A stretch of DNA of 23,062 nucleotides from contig CAYVTA010000023.1 in assembly GCA_964454355.1 (NCBI GenBank), forward strand, positions 1 through 23,062, given 5' to 3'. Positions 15,224 through 23,032 of the stretch are shown here, piece by piece; positions within the stretch are counted from its first letter, which is position 1, and each line of letters begins with the position of its first letter. This DNA comes from UBA1081 sp964454355 (lineage in GTDB: Bacteria; Bacillota; Clostridia; Oscillospirales; Acutalibacteraceae). The notes under the pieces are model-generated. The model ran no database searches and was not told where the DNA came from. It saw only the letters and a list, made by a program, of their open reading frames with translations. A program made the position numbers and the translations under genes.

Positions 15224-17401
15224 TCAGTCAGCAAGAAGTCCGTAATATCTGCCCATCCAATAAGGAAGAAGGTAGATATAGGGCATCATTGCACTCATGC
15301 CGTTTGCACCTGCGGTACCGGGAAGCGTTGCAGTACGGTTAACGACTTTACTGTTAACATCAACAAATTCCTCACAACCGGAATCGCATACAAAGGGGTT
15401 GCCGTCATAATGTACGAGAACTCTTGCAGAATATTCAACAGGGTATTTGAGCTGAGGAGGAATACCCATAGCTTCCTGTTCAGTATCCCATACAAGGTCT
15501 TTTCTGTGACTGTTGTAAACAGGCCATCTTATAAGATCCAAATTCATTTCAGAAAGAGACTTTGCCGCATTTTCAATATCGCAGTTGTTGTTTGTCAGTG
15601 CTCCGTAAGCTATATTGAACCAAGGGGACCGTTCAGTTCTTTCATATTCCCAATGATGGGTAAGCCCCATTTTAAATATTTCTTTCTGTGCTTCGTCTTC
15701 AGTATAAACAAGCAGGGGATAGATGTTTGTAAAGTCAAGCTGATCATCAATATGAGCAATATGACCGTCCTCACATTTGTACTGCATACAGTTCATTGCA
15801 TAGTGATGTTTTTTTACCAGCATATCAAATACTTTGTTGTATTTTTCATCACCTGTTACATGGTATGTAGTTTTAAGGAATGAAAGTATTTCAAGAGAGT
15901 TTGTTCCTCTTTCGTAATACCAGCGATCATCGTTATTCAGAAGATCAGGTTCCCAGTTTGCCCATGTTGTCGGGATTCCGTCAACATCAGTAAGGTGGAA
16001 ATCGTGGTCTATTATGTGGTCCGTAATTGTTTTAACGACCTGGGCTATCTTTTTCTTTTCTTCTTCATCAGCAACAAGGTCAAAGTATATTCCGTATGCG
16101 AAGTAGTGACCTGTCATTTCATCACTTGATGTTTCACCCAGCCACTCACAATCAGGAATATTTTCACACTGGTGCCATTCTTCTCTTACGCCGGTACCGT
16201 AATTTTCTTCATTAGCATATCTTGTTGCTCTTGCAGTGAAGCCGGGTCTTCCTGTAACCTCGGTAAGCTTTATCATAGCTTCAACAGCACGCTTTGCGTT
16301 GAACTTTGCTTTTTCATCACCTGTTACCTTGTAACGGAAGCACTGGCTTGCACAGTAAAGACCTGTGAACAATCCGTCATTATCGGAATTGGGAAGCCAA
16401 CCGGACTCAATATCTCCGTATTTTCTCAATTTTCTTGCAACACTGTAGCCTTCGTTTCTTACGTAATATTTGTCAGCCATTTCATCAAAGTGATTGGCTT
16501 TTTCTTCAAGGGTCATAGTCTTTTCGGTTATGAGACTTATACCACGAGGTGTTACTGCAGCAATTGTGCCCTTATCAGAAACAGTGATTTTTGTAACAGT
16601 TGGATGAAGGAGCCATGCACCGTATGAAAGGTAGGAAATCTTACCTTCGATAAGAGCAACGATACCGGTTTTAGTTGCAAAATATTTTTTGCCGTCAGCA
16701 GCAAAGAACATATCGTTGAATGAACCTGCGGGAACAGAATAAAAATCATTTCCGTTGAACCAGTAGCTTCTGCCGTCGTAAATATTTAGTCCTTCGTCGG
16801 AGCCAACCCAAAGATGACCGAGAGCATCAATGGAGAGACATTTTATGTCGGTGCTTAATGCTCCGGAAATGTCAGGAAGAAGCTCTGCCCAATGACGGCG
16901 TTTACCTTTCATTGACATAAGACCTGCTGATGAAGTTCCGATATATACAGTTTCTGCGTATCTCGCCTTGTTGTCAAGTGCTGCAAGACAAACAGTGTCT
17001 TCGGGAAGGTCAACTATTTTGACTGCCTCGTTGTTCTCAAGAAGGAACAGCTCTTTTTCTGTAATGAACCAAATTGATTTATCAAGTGCTACTGACATAT
17101 CAATAACAGGAGCGTTAAATCGGGCAATTTTCTGAGCCTTACCTTTTTTGATTTCTGCAAGTGTGTTGTCAATTGCAGCAAAAAGTCTGCCGTCTCTTGA
17201 AAAAAGCTTTGTTGCTTTGATGTTTGTCTTTTTTGCTTTGCCGTCAGAGTATTCAACAAGACCGTCGGGCTGGGCAATGTAAAGTGTTTCACCTGAGAAG
17301 GCAACAGAGAGAACATTTTCAATGTCTACACCGTTTTCTGCAGTGATAAAAGTTTTGTCATATTGCCTGAATTCACCGAAGTGAAGTGCAGTTTTTTTCA
17401 T
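15224..17401 (-). CDS. Cytoplasmic beta-propeller fused to an alpha/alpha-toroid domain
   Basis: A 725-residue protein without signal peptide. Residues about 1-300 form propeller-like repeats, including GHLWVGSDEGLNIYDG (195-210), the signature of two-component-regulator (Reg_prop) propellers. Residues about 310-725 are helical, with GWLPNSDNDGLFTG (about 354-367), ENIPDCEWLGETSSDEMTGH and a Trp-rich GIPTTWANWEPDLLNNDDRW stretch. These look like an (alpha/alpha)6 toroid as found in several glycoside hydrolase, lyase and epimerase families. I cannot name the family. Acidic and aromatic residues in the second half could form a sugar-binding cleft. The ATG overlaps the preceding stop (ATGA, 17398-17401). 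The combination with GH13 and GH16 suggests an intracellular carbohydrate-active enzyme; the propeller may sense or bind the substrate. Confidence 0.7.
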   Translation of the reverse strand: MKKTALHFGEFRQYDKTFITAENGVDIENVLSVAFSGETLYIAQPDGLVEYSDGKAKKTNIKATKLFSRDGRLFAAIDNTLAEIKKGKAQKIARFNAPVIDMSVALDKSIWFITEKELFLLENNEAVKIVDLPEDTVCLAALDNKARYAETVYIGTSSAGLMSMKGKRRHWAELLPDISGALSTDIKCLSIDALGHLWVGSDEGLNIYDGRSYWFNGNDFYSVPAGSFNDMFFAADGKKYFATKTGIVALIEGKISYLSYGAWLLHPTVTKITVSDKGTIAAVTPRGISLITEKTMTLEEKANHFDEMADKYYVRNEGYSVARKLRKYGDIESGWLPNSDNDGLFTGLYCASQCFRYKVTGDEKAKFNAKRAVEAMIKLTEVTGRPGFTARATRYANEENYGTGVREEWHQCENIPDCEWLGETSSDEMTGHYFAYGIYFDLVADEEEKKKIAQVVKTITDHIIDHDFHLTDVDGIPTTWANWEPDLLNNDDRWYYERGTNSLEILSFLKTTYHVTGDEKYNKVFDMLVKKHHYAMNCMQYKCEDGHIAHIDDQLDFTNIYPLLVYTEDEAQKEIFKMGLTHHWEYERTERSPWFNIAYGALTNNNCDIENAAKSLSEMNLDLIRWPVYNSHRKDLVWDTEQEAMGIPPQLKYPVEYSARVLVHYDGNPFVCDSGCEEFVDVNSKVVNRTATLPGTAGANGMSAMMPYIYLLPYWMGRYYGLLAD

Positions 17402-18345
17402 TCGTAATCACTCCAAGGGGTCAATTTTTTCTGAGTCCAATTGAGAATATCGATAAAAATGTGCTCATTATCGTCCTCTCTTAGAATTTCATGGCGAAGT
17501 CCGGGGTAAAGGCGTGTTTCAGTTCTAATTCCGTATTGCTCCATTTTATCGCAAAGCTCAATAACACTTCTGCCGAACATTCCCACAACATCTTTTGCTC
17601 CCGAAACAAGAAATACCGGCAACTGTGGCGGTATGGCTGCTATACATTCTTCAGAAGATGACTTAAAAAGTGCTTTTTCTATAATCATTAGGCTTGCGGT
17701 TGTTACAGGAAAATCAAAATAGGGATCAGTGTCTGCTTCTTCACGGTTTTCACGGCTGACAGAAAGCCACGCAGAGGTATCATCCTCTTTGAAATACTTT
17801 GACGTAAGCTTCCCGTAAATGTCACTTATGAATGTGCTGTAGCTATCTTTGCCTATCATGTCACCAAGAGGGTAGAAATAATCCTGCAAGATGGATAACT
17901 TACTTCCAACATATGAAGTACCTGATAGTATCAGACCTGATAACTCATCTCCGAAATTAGCTGCATAAATTCTTGCCAAAAATGAGCCTAAATTTTGACC
18001 GAGCAGAAAATAGGGAAGTCCGGGATATTTCTTGCTTATAATGTTGTGAAGCAAATGCATATCATCAACCATGCGTATGTCGGTATCAATATCACCGAAA
18101 TTGCCTAACTGAGCTTCACTTTCAACGGATTTGCCGTGACCGATGTGGTCATTTGCACAGACTACAAAACCGTTGGATGCCATGAATCTTGCAAAGCGGT
18201 CATAACGGTCTGCATATTCGACAAAACCGTGAGCGATTTGCAGAACTGCTGTCAGTTCTGCAGAATCGTCTTTCCATATAAGAGTGTGAATCATTGATTT
18301 TCCGTCGGTTGAATGATAATATGCCTCGGTTTTGACTATCGCCAT
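17398..18345 (-). CDS. S33-type alpha/beta hydrolase with the nucleophile serine replaced by asparagine
   Basis: A 315-residue protein of the monoacylglycerol lipase/serine aminopeptidase (Hydrolase_4) type. The fold is well kept: AHGFVEYADRYDRFARFMAS (38-57), NDHIGHGKS (65-73), acid Asp252 in SGAKDVVG and base His285 in PGLRHEIL. The nucleophile elbow, normally GHSMGS, reads GQNLGS at 116-121. Asn118 therefore stands where the catalytic serine should be (codon AAT, reverse complement of 17992-17994). Three neighbouring residues differ from the usual motif, so this is not a single recent mutation. The protein may be a pseudoenzyme, a binding protein, or use an altered mechanism. It lies between the GH13 gene (12 bases) and the propeller-toroid gene (4-base overlap), with AGAGGT as ribosome binding site. 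No signal peptide. Confidence 0.85.
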   Translation of the reverse strand: MAIVKTEAYYHSTDGKSMIHTLIWKDDSAELTAVLQIAHGFVEYADRYDRFARFMASNGFVVCANDHIGHGKSVESEAQLGNFGDIDTDIRMVDDMHLLHNIISKKYPGLPYFLLGQNLGSFLARIYAANFGDELSGLILSGTSYVGSKLSILQDYFYPLGDMIGKDSYSTFISDIYGKLTSKYFKEDDTSAWLSVSRENREEADTDPYFDFPVTTASLMIIEKALFKSSSEECIAAIPPQLPVFLVSGAKDVVGMFGRSVIELCDKMEQYGIRTETRLYPGLRHEILREDDNEHIFIDILNWTQKKLTPWSDYE

Positions 18346-18357
18346 TTAATTTACCTC

Positions 18358-20040
18358 TTATTTAAAATAATAAACTCTTGTTTCGTAAGGCTTAAGAACA
18401 CACATATTATTGTCTGTTTTCGGATTTTTATAGTTGTTAAGAACAATTTCTCCGTCGGCAAGATTAAAGCCTTCAGGTGCTTTGAAAATCATGTCTTTGT
18501 CAGAGAATGAGCAAACGACAAGCATTCTCTGGTCTTCGTAATGTCTTGAATATACAAACAAATCATCACGCTCATGATAATGCTCCTTGTATTGACCGTA
18601 AATAACAATTTCATGTTCCTTACGGAATTTGAGAAGCTTTCTGTAGTAATGAAGAATTGAATCGGGATCTTTTTCTGCTGCTTCAACATTGATTTCAGTG
18701 TAGTTGGGGTTAACATGGAACCAAGCCTTGTCTGCAGTAGTAAAGCCGGCATTCTTTTCTGCTGACCACTGAACAGGCGTTCTTGCATTATCTCTTGATG
18801 CGTAATTTGCAATTTCAAGAATCTTATCTTCAGACATACCGAACTTTCTAAACAGATCGCAGTTGTTGTATGTTGAAACATCATCGTAATCGTTAAGAGA
18901 TGAAAGAGGAATGTTAGTCATGCCGATTTCCTGACCCTGATAAATGAAGGGAGTACCGCTTTGACAAATGTACATGGTCGCCAGCATTTTTGCACTTTCT
19001 ACTCTGTATTCAAGGCTGCCGTATCTGTTAATTACTCTGGGCTGGTCATGGTTTTCAAGATAGTTTGCATTCCATGCTTTGCCGTAAAGCTGAGTCTGCC
19101 AATTTGTGTACACTTTTTTGAGCTTTTTGAGATTGAACGGCATCTTGATCCAACTTAAGAACATACAGTCAGCTTCCATGTGCTGGAAGTTAAACATCAT
19201 GTTAAGTGACTGATTGGGACCTTCCTCAATGTGCTTGAGAGCTTTTTTAGGAGTCATCATAGGAGCTTCGCCAACAGTCATGCAGTCATACTTATCATAA
19301 ACATCTTTACGGAATTCCATAAGATACTGCTTAAGGTTGGGACCGTCCATGTAATGCTCCATACCTGCTGCTATGGGAAGAGGGAATCCGTCAGGAAGTC
19401 CTTTTCTCTTTGAAATGTATGTAATAACGTCTTCACGGAAGCCGTCAACGCCCATATCAAGCCAGAAACGCATAATATCCTTAACTTCTTCACGGACTTT
19501 AGGGTTATCCATGTTAAGGTCGGGCTGTTCAACTGCAAACAGATGAAGGTACCATGCATCAGCTTCAGCATCGTATGTCCAAGCATCACCTGCAAAATTT
19601 GATTTCCAGTCGTTGGGAGGCTTTTTATTGTTTGCTCTGCCCTTTCTCCAGAAATAGTAGTCACGATAAGGACTGTCAGGTTTTTTGCTTTCGATGAACC
19701 ATTTGTGCTGATCGGAAGTATGGTTGATAACAAGATCCATTATAACTTTCAGATCTCTCTTATGAGCTTCATCAAGCAGTTCTTTGAATTCGTCAAGAGT
19801 TCCGAAATCGGGTGAAATATCTCTGTAATCTGCAATGTCATAGCCGTGATCCTTGAAGGGGGAGACATAAAGAGGTGAGAACCATATAGCATCAACGCCA
19901 AGGCTCTTGATATAATCAAGCTTTGAAAGTATACCTTTGATATCGCCGATTCCGTCTCCGTTGCCGTCACAGAAGCTTCTTGGCCATACTTGGTATACAG
20001 CCATCTCTTTATACCAGCATTTTTTGATGTTTTCTGACAT
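18358..20040 (-). CDS. GH13 oligo-1,6-glucosidase-type alpha-glucosidase
   Basis: A 560-residue cytoplasmic GH13 enzyme, subfamily 31-like. Conserved regions: WYKEMAVYQVWPRSF (9-23), calcium-type loop DGNGDGIGD (25-33), region I DLVINHTS (102-109), region II DGFREDVI (199-206, nucleophile Asp204), region III VGEAP (256-260, acid/base Glu258) and region IV ENHDQPR (329-335, Asp332). Val205 directly follows the nucleophile. In this subfamily Val here is linked to alpha-1,6 preference (isomaltose-type substrates), Thr to maltose. I use ATG 20040, which has AAAGGA upstream and matches where family proteins begin. A longer frame reaches 20175 but crosses the intergenic hairpin. It heads a five-gene operon, so its substrate likely joins the GH16 and propeller proteins in one pathway. 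Confidence 0.93.
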   Translation of the reverse strand: MSENIKKCWYKEMAVYQVWPRSFCDGNGDGIGDIKGILSKLDYIKSLGVDAIWFSPLYVSPFKDHGYDIADYRDISPDFGTLDEFKELLDEAHKRDLKVIMDLVINHTSDQHKWFIESKKPDSPYRDYYFWRKGRANNKKPPNDWKSNFAGDAWTYDAEADAWYLHLFAVEQPDLNMDNPKVREEVKDIMRFWLDMGVDGFREDVITYISKRKGLPDGFPLPIAAGMEHYMDGPNLKQYLMEFRKDVYDKYDCMTVGEAPMMTPKKALKHIEEGPNQSLNMMFNFQHMEADCMFLSWIKMPFNLKKLKKVYTNWQTQLYGKAWNANYLENHDQPRVINRYGSLEYRVESAKMLATMYICQSGTPFIYQGQEIGMTNIPLSSLNDYDDVSTYNNCDLFRKFGMSEDKILEIANYASRDNARTPVQWSAEKNAGFTTADKAWFHVNPNYTEINVEAAEKDPDSILHYYRKLLKFRKEHEIVIYGQYKEHYHERDDLFVYSRHYEDQRMLVVCSFSDKDMIFKAPEGFNLADGEIVLNNYKNPKTDNNMCVLKPYETRVYYFK

Positions 20041-20090
20041 AGTAAAGAGTCCTTTCAACATTAAATTTTTATTTAGTTTATACAAAATAT

Positions 20091-20119
20091 ATTTTAACAT
20101 TAAAAAGGCAATTTGTAAA
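20091..20119 (-). promoter_or_regulatory. Candidate sigma-A promoter of the five-gene GH13-GH16 operon
   Basis: On the - strand TTTACA (20119-20114) and TAAAAT (20096-20091) are 17 bases apart, five of six matches each. The -35 overlaps the 3' arm of the upstream terminator hairpin. Transcription would start near 20084, giving a leader of about 44 bases. Confidence 0.6.
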
Positions 20120-20142
20120 GTACTATAACTCCACAAATTGCC
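20107..20142 (-). terminator. Terminator of the GNAT-membrane protein-HAD operon
   Basis: Perfect 10-bp stem GGCAATTTGT (20107-20116) / ACAAATTGCC (20133-20142) with a 16-base loop. Read on the - strand it is followed by TTTTT, about 20 bases past the HAD stop codon. Confidence 0.85.
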
Positions 20143-20161
20143 ATGTTTTTTATTGTGCAAC

Positions 20162-20938
20162 TTAAATATATTCACTCAAAGTCTTCAGGTCTTTGACTGC
20201 AACGGTTGCTTTTATGTCTGATTGTTCGTACATTTCAGGAGTTGTAACACCCGAGTACACAAGTACGGAAGCGGTGCCGTTTTTCATTCCAATGGCAATG
20301 TCAGTCTCCAGTCTGTCTCCTACAAAACAGATTTCATCTCTTGAACAATTGAGCATATGTGTTACATAATCAACTGTATATTCATAGGGTTTTCCAACAA
20401 TAATGTCAGGATATCTTCCAGCAGAAGCGTAGAACATTTCGATCATTGAACCTGTGTCAGTCATGAAGCCATCAGCAAGGGGGCAGTTTTTGTCAGGATG
20501 TGTTGCTATATATTCTGCACCGTTTGCAATAAAATTCGCCGCTTTTGTTATTTTTTCATATGTCAGTGTAGTATCAAAACCGAGAAGAACAATATCGGGA
20601 GAATCATTTACAAGATTAAGTCCCGCTTTAATGCAGTCATTAGTAAAATTCTCATTTGCAAGAAGGTAAATTCTTTTTCCGGCTCTGTGTCTTTTGATAA
20701 AATCGATTGCTACATGAGAAGAAATAATTACTTTGTTGTCGGGAACGGGATATCCGATTTTGTTTAATTTTTCAAGACATTCTTCTGCATCGTGCGATGA
20801 ATTATTTGTAAAGAAATAAAAATCCTTGCCTTTAGCCTTTAAACTGTCTGTAAATTCAGATGCCCCGTCAATCATATTGTCTCCCAGATAAAATGTTCCG
20901 TCCATATCAATAATAAAATATTTGATTTCTTTCAGCAT
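20162..20938 (-). CDS. HAD-IIA family phosphatase (NagD-like)
   Basis: A 258-residue haloacid-dehalogenase superfamily hydrolase, subfamily IIA. Motif I is DMDGT with Asp11 and Asp13, motif II TNNSS at 44-48, and a late motif CFVGDRLETDIAIG carries the magnesium-binding aspartates. The large C2-type cap lies between motifs II and IV. Family members dephosphorylate sugar phosphates, nucleotides (NagD acts on UMP) or p-nitrophenyl phosphate, so the true substrate is uncertain. I chose ATG 20938; an in-frame GTG 20947 lies within the GAGGTGG ribosome binding site. It is the last gene of a three-gene operon, 18 bases after the membrane protein, and ends before a terminator. Confidence 0.9.
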   Translation of the reverse strand: MLKEIKYFIIDMDGTFYLGDNMIDGASEFTDSLKAKGKDFYFFTNNSSHDAEECLEKLNKIGYPVPDNKVIISSHVAIDFIKRHRAGKRIYLLANENFTNDCIKAGLNLVNDSPDIVLLGFDTTLTYEKITKAANFIANGAEYIATHPDKNCPLADGFMTDTGSMIEMFYASAGRYPDIIVGKPYEYTVDYVTHMLNCSRDEICFVGDRLETDIAIGMKNGTASVLVYSGVTTPEMYEQSDIKATVAVKDLKTLSEYI

Positions 20939-20956
20939 TTTTACCACCTCGTAATT

Positions 20957-22417
20957 TTAAATTGCAAGTGTAGATATATTCATTATAAGACAGCATATAA
21001 TGAAATATCCGTGTACAGTCTTGTTTGAAGCTCGTTTTAACGACTTGTATGTTTCGGCATACATAAGAATAAAGTACGCAATTTCATAAACAAAGGAATA
21101 TACGAACATCATAAGCTTTAAATTAAATGGCTTATCTGTAATTGCTTGAAGTATGATAAGTACAAGTGACGGCAATAACAGGATAAGCTTTCCGAATGCC
21201 GGATCATAGTTGTTCTTAAAGCATTTTTCCACAGCACGCTGACAAAGTACAAGTATCAGCATCGTAAAAGACAGGGTAATTGTGACGTCTGACGAACCGA
21301 AAAAGCACATTGTCATTGGTACTATTGAGTAAATCGCAAATTCTGAATTTTCACAAAATCTTTTATAACGCTTGAATTCATCAGATTCTTTAGTTTGTTC
21401 CGCTTGAAGTGCTTTTTGATAGCCTTCTTCGGTAATAAGATGCATCTTAAGTAATTTTTTGTAGTATCTTTTGTTTGTTGACGGATGAACAAAGTACTGT
21501 ACACAATCTGCAATCAGAATAATTACATACACAGCAAACAGAATTTTTGAAAAACTGTCAGACACAACGGAGCTTGCTCCGTTTGTATCAAGAATTTTAA
21601 ATTTTTCAGCAAAAAGCCCATGTGAAAGAAGGAATGTGATACTTACTCCCAAACCACCTACTGCACCCAATGTGCATTCCATTATCTTCCAATTATCAAT
21701 CAATTCTTTTATGCTTGAGTCTTCTAAAAATTTCATACCGTTTTTGGCGGGATATTTTGAAAAAATCTGAAAAATCTGACCTATGAGCCATCCGATACCG
21801 CCCGAAAGAACGGAACCTGCGACCATGACAAGAGTAGACAGGTCTTTTAAAATTGCGGCAAATACGATTATTTCAATTAGCATTCCTAAAAGTCCGCCCC
21901 ATGTCTCTCTTCGTGTCTTTGAAAAATATATTCTCGGGAATTTACCCTCCGATGGTTTATACGGCTTATTGAAAATGAAGAAGAATATCAATGCTGACAC
22001 TGGCAGAAAAACAAAGAATAATACTAAAGCAAGAGTTGAATAGTAACCGCTGAGAACGGATATGTACAGTGAGATGTAACCGCCGAACAGACCGAACCAA
22101 ATACCACCTTTAACGAACAGTGCAGCAAGTCCTTTTTTTACATTCTCCGGCGGGTAAGAATTCATAGAAAGCCCCAATGTTTCTCCGTAAGTCATATTTC
22201 CGCCGCAAAACATTGCAACAGCACCCACTCCGGCAAGCAGATAAGGATTCTGCTGGAGAAACTCACTTCCTGAGATCAAAGCCAGCAGTAATCCCAAAAA
22301 CGCACCGGGAAGCATAGCTCCTTTTTCACCGCCGAGAATTGTTCCTCGCATTCCCCAACAGTAGGATGTGCCGACAGTTATCAACACCAAAAATAGTACA
22401 AGTTTAATCATTTCCAT
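20957..22417 (-). CDS. Polytopic membrane protein of unknown function
   Basis: A 486-residue protein with about 12 to 14 hydrophobic segments that I cannot assign to a family. It starts without a signal peptide; GAGGTG sits 5 bases before ATG 22417. Two conserved-looking motifs with charges in or next to membrane segments stand out: WGMRGTILGGEKGAMLPGA (21-39, with Arg24, Glu31 and Lys32) and CGGNMTYGETLGLS (71-84, Glu79). A hydrophilic, probably cytoplasmic loop of about 50 residues lies between segments near 310 and 365 (STNKRYYKKLLKMHLITEEG onward). Polar, glycine-rich membrane motifs favour a transporter or membrane enzyme over a structural role. Its operon partners are a GNAT acetyltransferase (9 bases upstream) and a HAD phosphatase. 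Confidence 0.8.
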   Translation of the reverse strand: MEMIKLVLFLVLITVGTSYCWGMRGTILGGEKGAMLPGAFLGLLLALISGSEFLQQNPYLLAGVGAVAMFCGGNMTYGETLGLSMNSYPPENVKKGLAALFVKGGIWFGLFGGYISLYISVLSGYYSTLALVLFFVFLPVSALIFFFIFNKPYKPSEGKFPRIYFSKTRRETWGGLLGMLIEIIVFAAILKDLSTLVMVAGSVLSGGIGWLIGQIFQIFSKYPAKNGMKFLEDSSIKELIDNWKIMECTLGAVGGLGVSITFLLSHGLFAEKFKILDTNGASSVVSDSFSKILFAVYVIILIADCVQYFVHPSTNKRYYKKLLKMHLITEEGYQKALQAEQTKESDEFKRYKRFCENSEFAIYSIVPMTMCFFGSSDVTITLSFTMLILVLCQRAVEKCFKNNYDPAFGKLILLLPSLVLIILQAITDKPFNLKLMMFVYSFVYEIAYFILMYAETYKSLKRASNKTVHGYFIICCLIMNISTLAI

Positions 22418-22426
22418 AAAAACACC

Positions 22427-22978
22427 TCAAAATCTGCAAGTCATAACGTAGAACTTTTTGAAATCTGAATGAACGGAAAAACCGTTTTTCTTATAGAATG
22501 CAACAGCATTTTTATTGTTTGCATTTACCATAAGATGAAGTGCATCAACACCTTTTTTCTTTAGATTGTCTTTCAGTGTGTCCATAAGCATTGTTCCGCA
22601 ACCACAGTGCTGATATTCGGGAAGAATATCAATATGAAAATGTGCAGAATAGTTTTTGGAAAACAGCCCATGACCTATGACTTCTCCCAAAGCAAAAATA
22701 TAATTTGAAAATCCTGTTGAAGCAATATGCTTTAGTGTCGATCCAATATGATTTTTGTAAAAACTGAAATTTTCACTGCATATAATATATCCTACCGCAT
22801 TGTCATTGCTATCCGTAAGAGCAATGCAATTATTGGGTTCATTTTTTATGTAGTAATCACAGTAGAATGCAGTTATAAAGTCTGCCGTGTCACCTGTCGG
22901 TACAGTTTCTCCCGCAGTAATAAGACAGATGTTTCTGAAATTTTCTTTATCTTCATTTTTGTATGGTCGGATATTCAT
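22427..22978 (-). CDS. GNAT family N-acetyltransferase (O-GlcNAcase HAT-like type)
   Basis: A 183-residue GNAT-fold protein. The acetyl-CoA pyrophosphate-binding motif Q-x-x-G-x-G/A is present as QHCGCG (123-128), followed by the helix TMLMDTLKDNL. The segment AHFHIDILPEYQ (112-123) and the terminal NANNKNAVAFYKKNGF (about 152-167) resemble the acetyltransferase-like domain of O-GlcNAcases and related stand-alone bacterial GNATs. Substrate is unknown. AAAGGTG lies 6 bases before ATG 22978. It is the first gene of the operon, and a candidate promoter and 10-bp inverted repeat lie directly upstream. Confidence 0.85.
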   Translation of the reverse strand: MNIRPYKNEDKENFRNICLITAGETVPTGDTADFITAFYCDYYIKNEPNNCIALTDSNDNAVGYIICSENFSFYKNHIGSTLKHIASTGFSNYIFALGEVIGHGLFSKNYSAHFHIDILPEYQHCGCGTMLMDTLKDNLKKKGVDALHLMVNANNKNAVAFYKKNGFSVHSDFKKFYVMTCRF

Positions 22979-22989
22979 TTTATCACACC

Positions 22990-23026
22990 TTTAATCATTC
23001 TAAAGTATACAAAAAAAATGATTAAA
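22990..23026 (-). promoter_or_regulatory. Perfect inverted repeat straddling the -10 box (candidate operator)
   Basis: TTTAATCATT (22990-22999) and its exact reverse complement AATGATTAAA (23017-23026) are 17 bases apart and flank the -10 element (23004-23009). One arm lies in the promoter spacer, the other at the expected transcript start. That arrangement suits a repressor binding site better than an RNA hairpin, since only part would be transcribed. The bases are AT-rich, so chance is a modest concern. Confidence 0.55.
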
Positions 23027-23032
23027 AGTCTA
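23004..23032 (-). promoter_or_regulatory. Candidate sigma-A promoter of the GNAT-membrane protein-HAD operon
   Basis: On the - strand TAGACT (23032-23027, four of six) and TATACT (23009-23004, five of six) are 17 bases apart. Start of transcription is expected near 22997, leaving a short leader of about 19 bases with an AAAGGTG ribosome binding site. Confidence 0.6.

Noticed and set aside
15410..15883. 157-codon + strand frame inside the propeller-toroid gene
   Set aside because: It is antisense to a well-supported coding frame, with cysteine/phenylalanine-rich composition typical of a shadow frame and no start signals.
20041..20175. 45-residue N-terminal extension of the GH13 enzyme
   Set aside because: It covers an intergenic terminator and promoter region, is not typical of GH13, and a ribosome binding site precedes ATG 20040.
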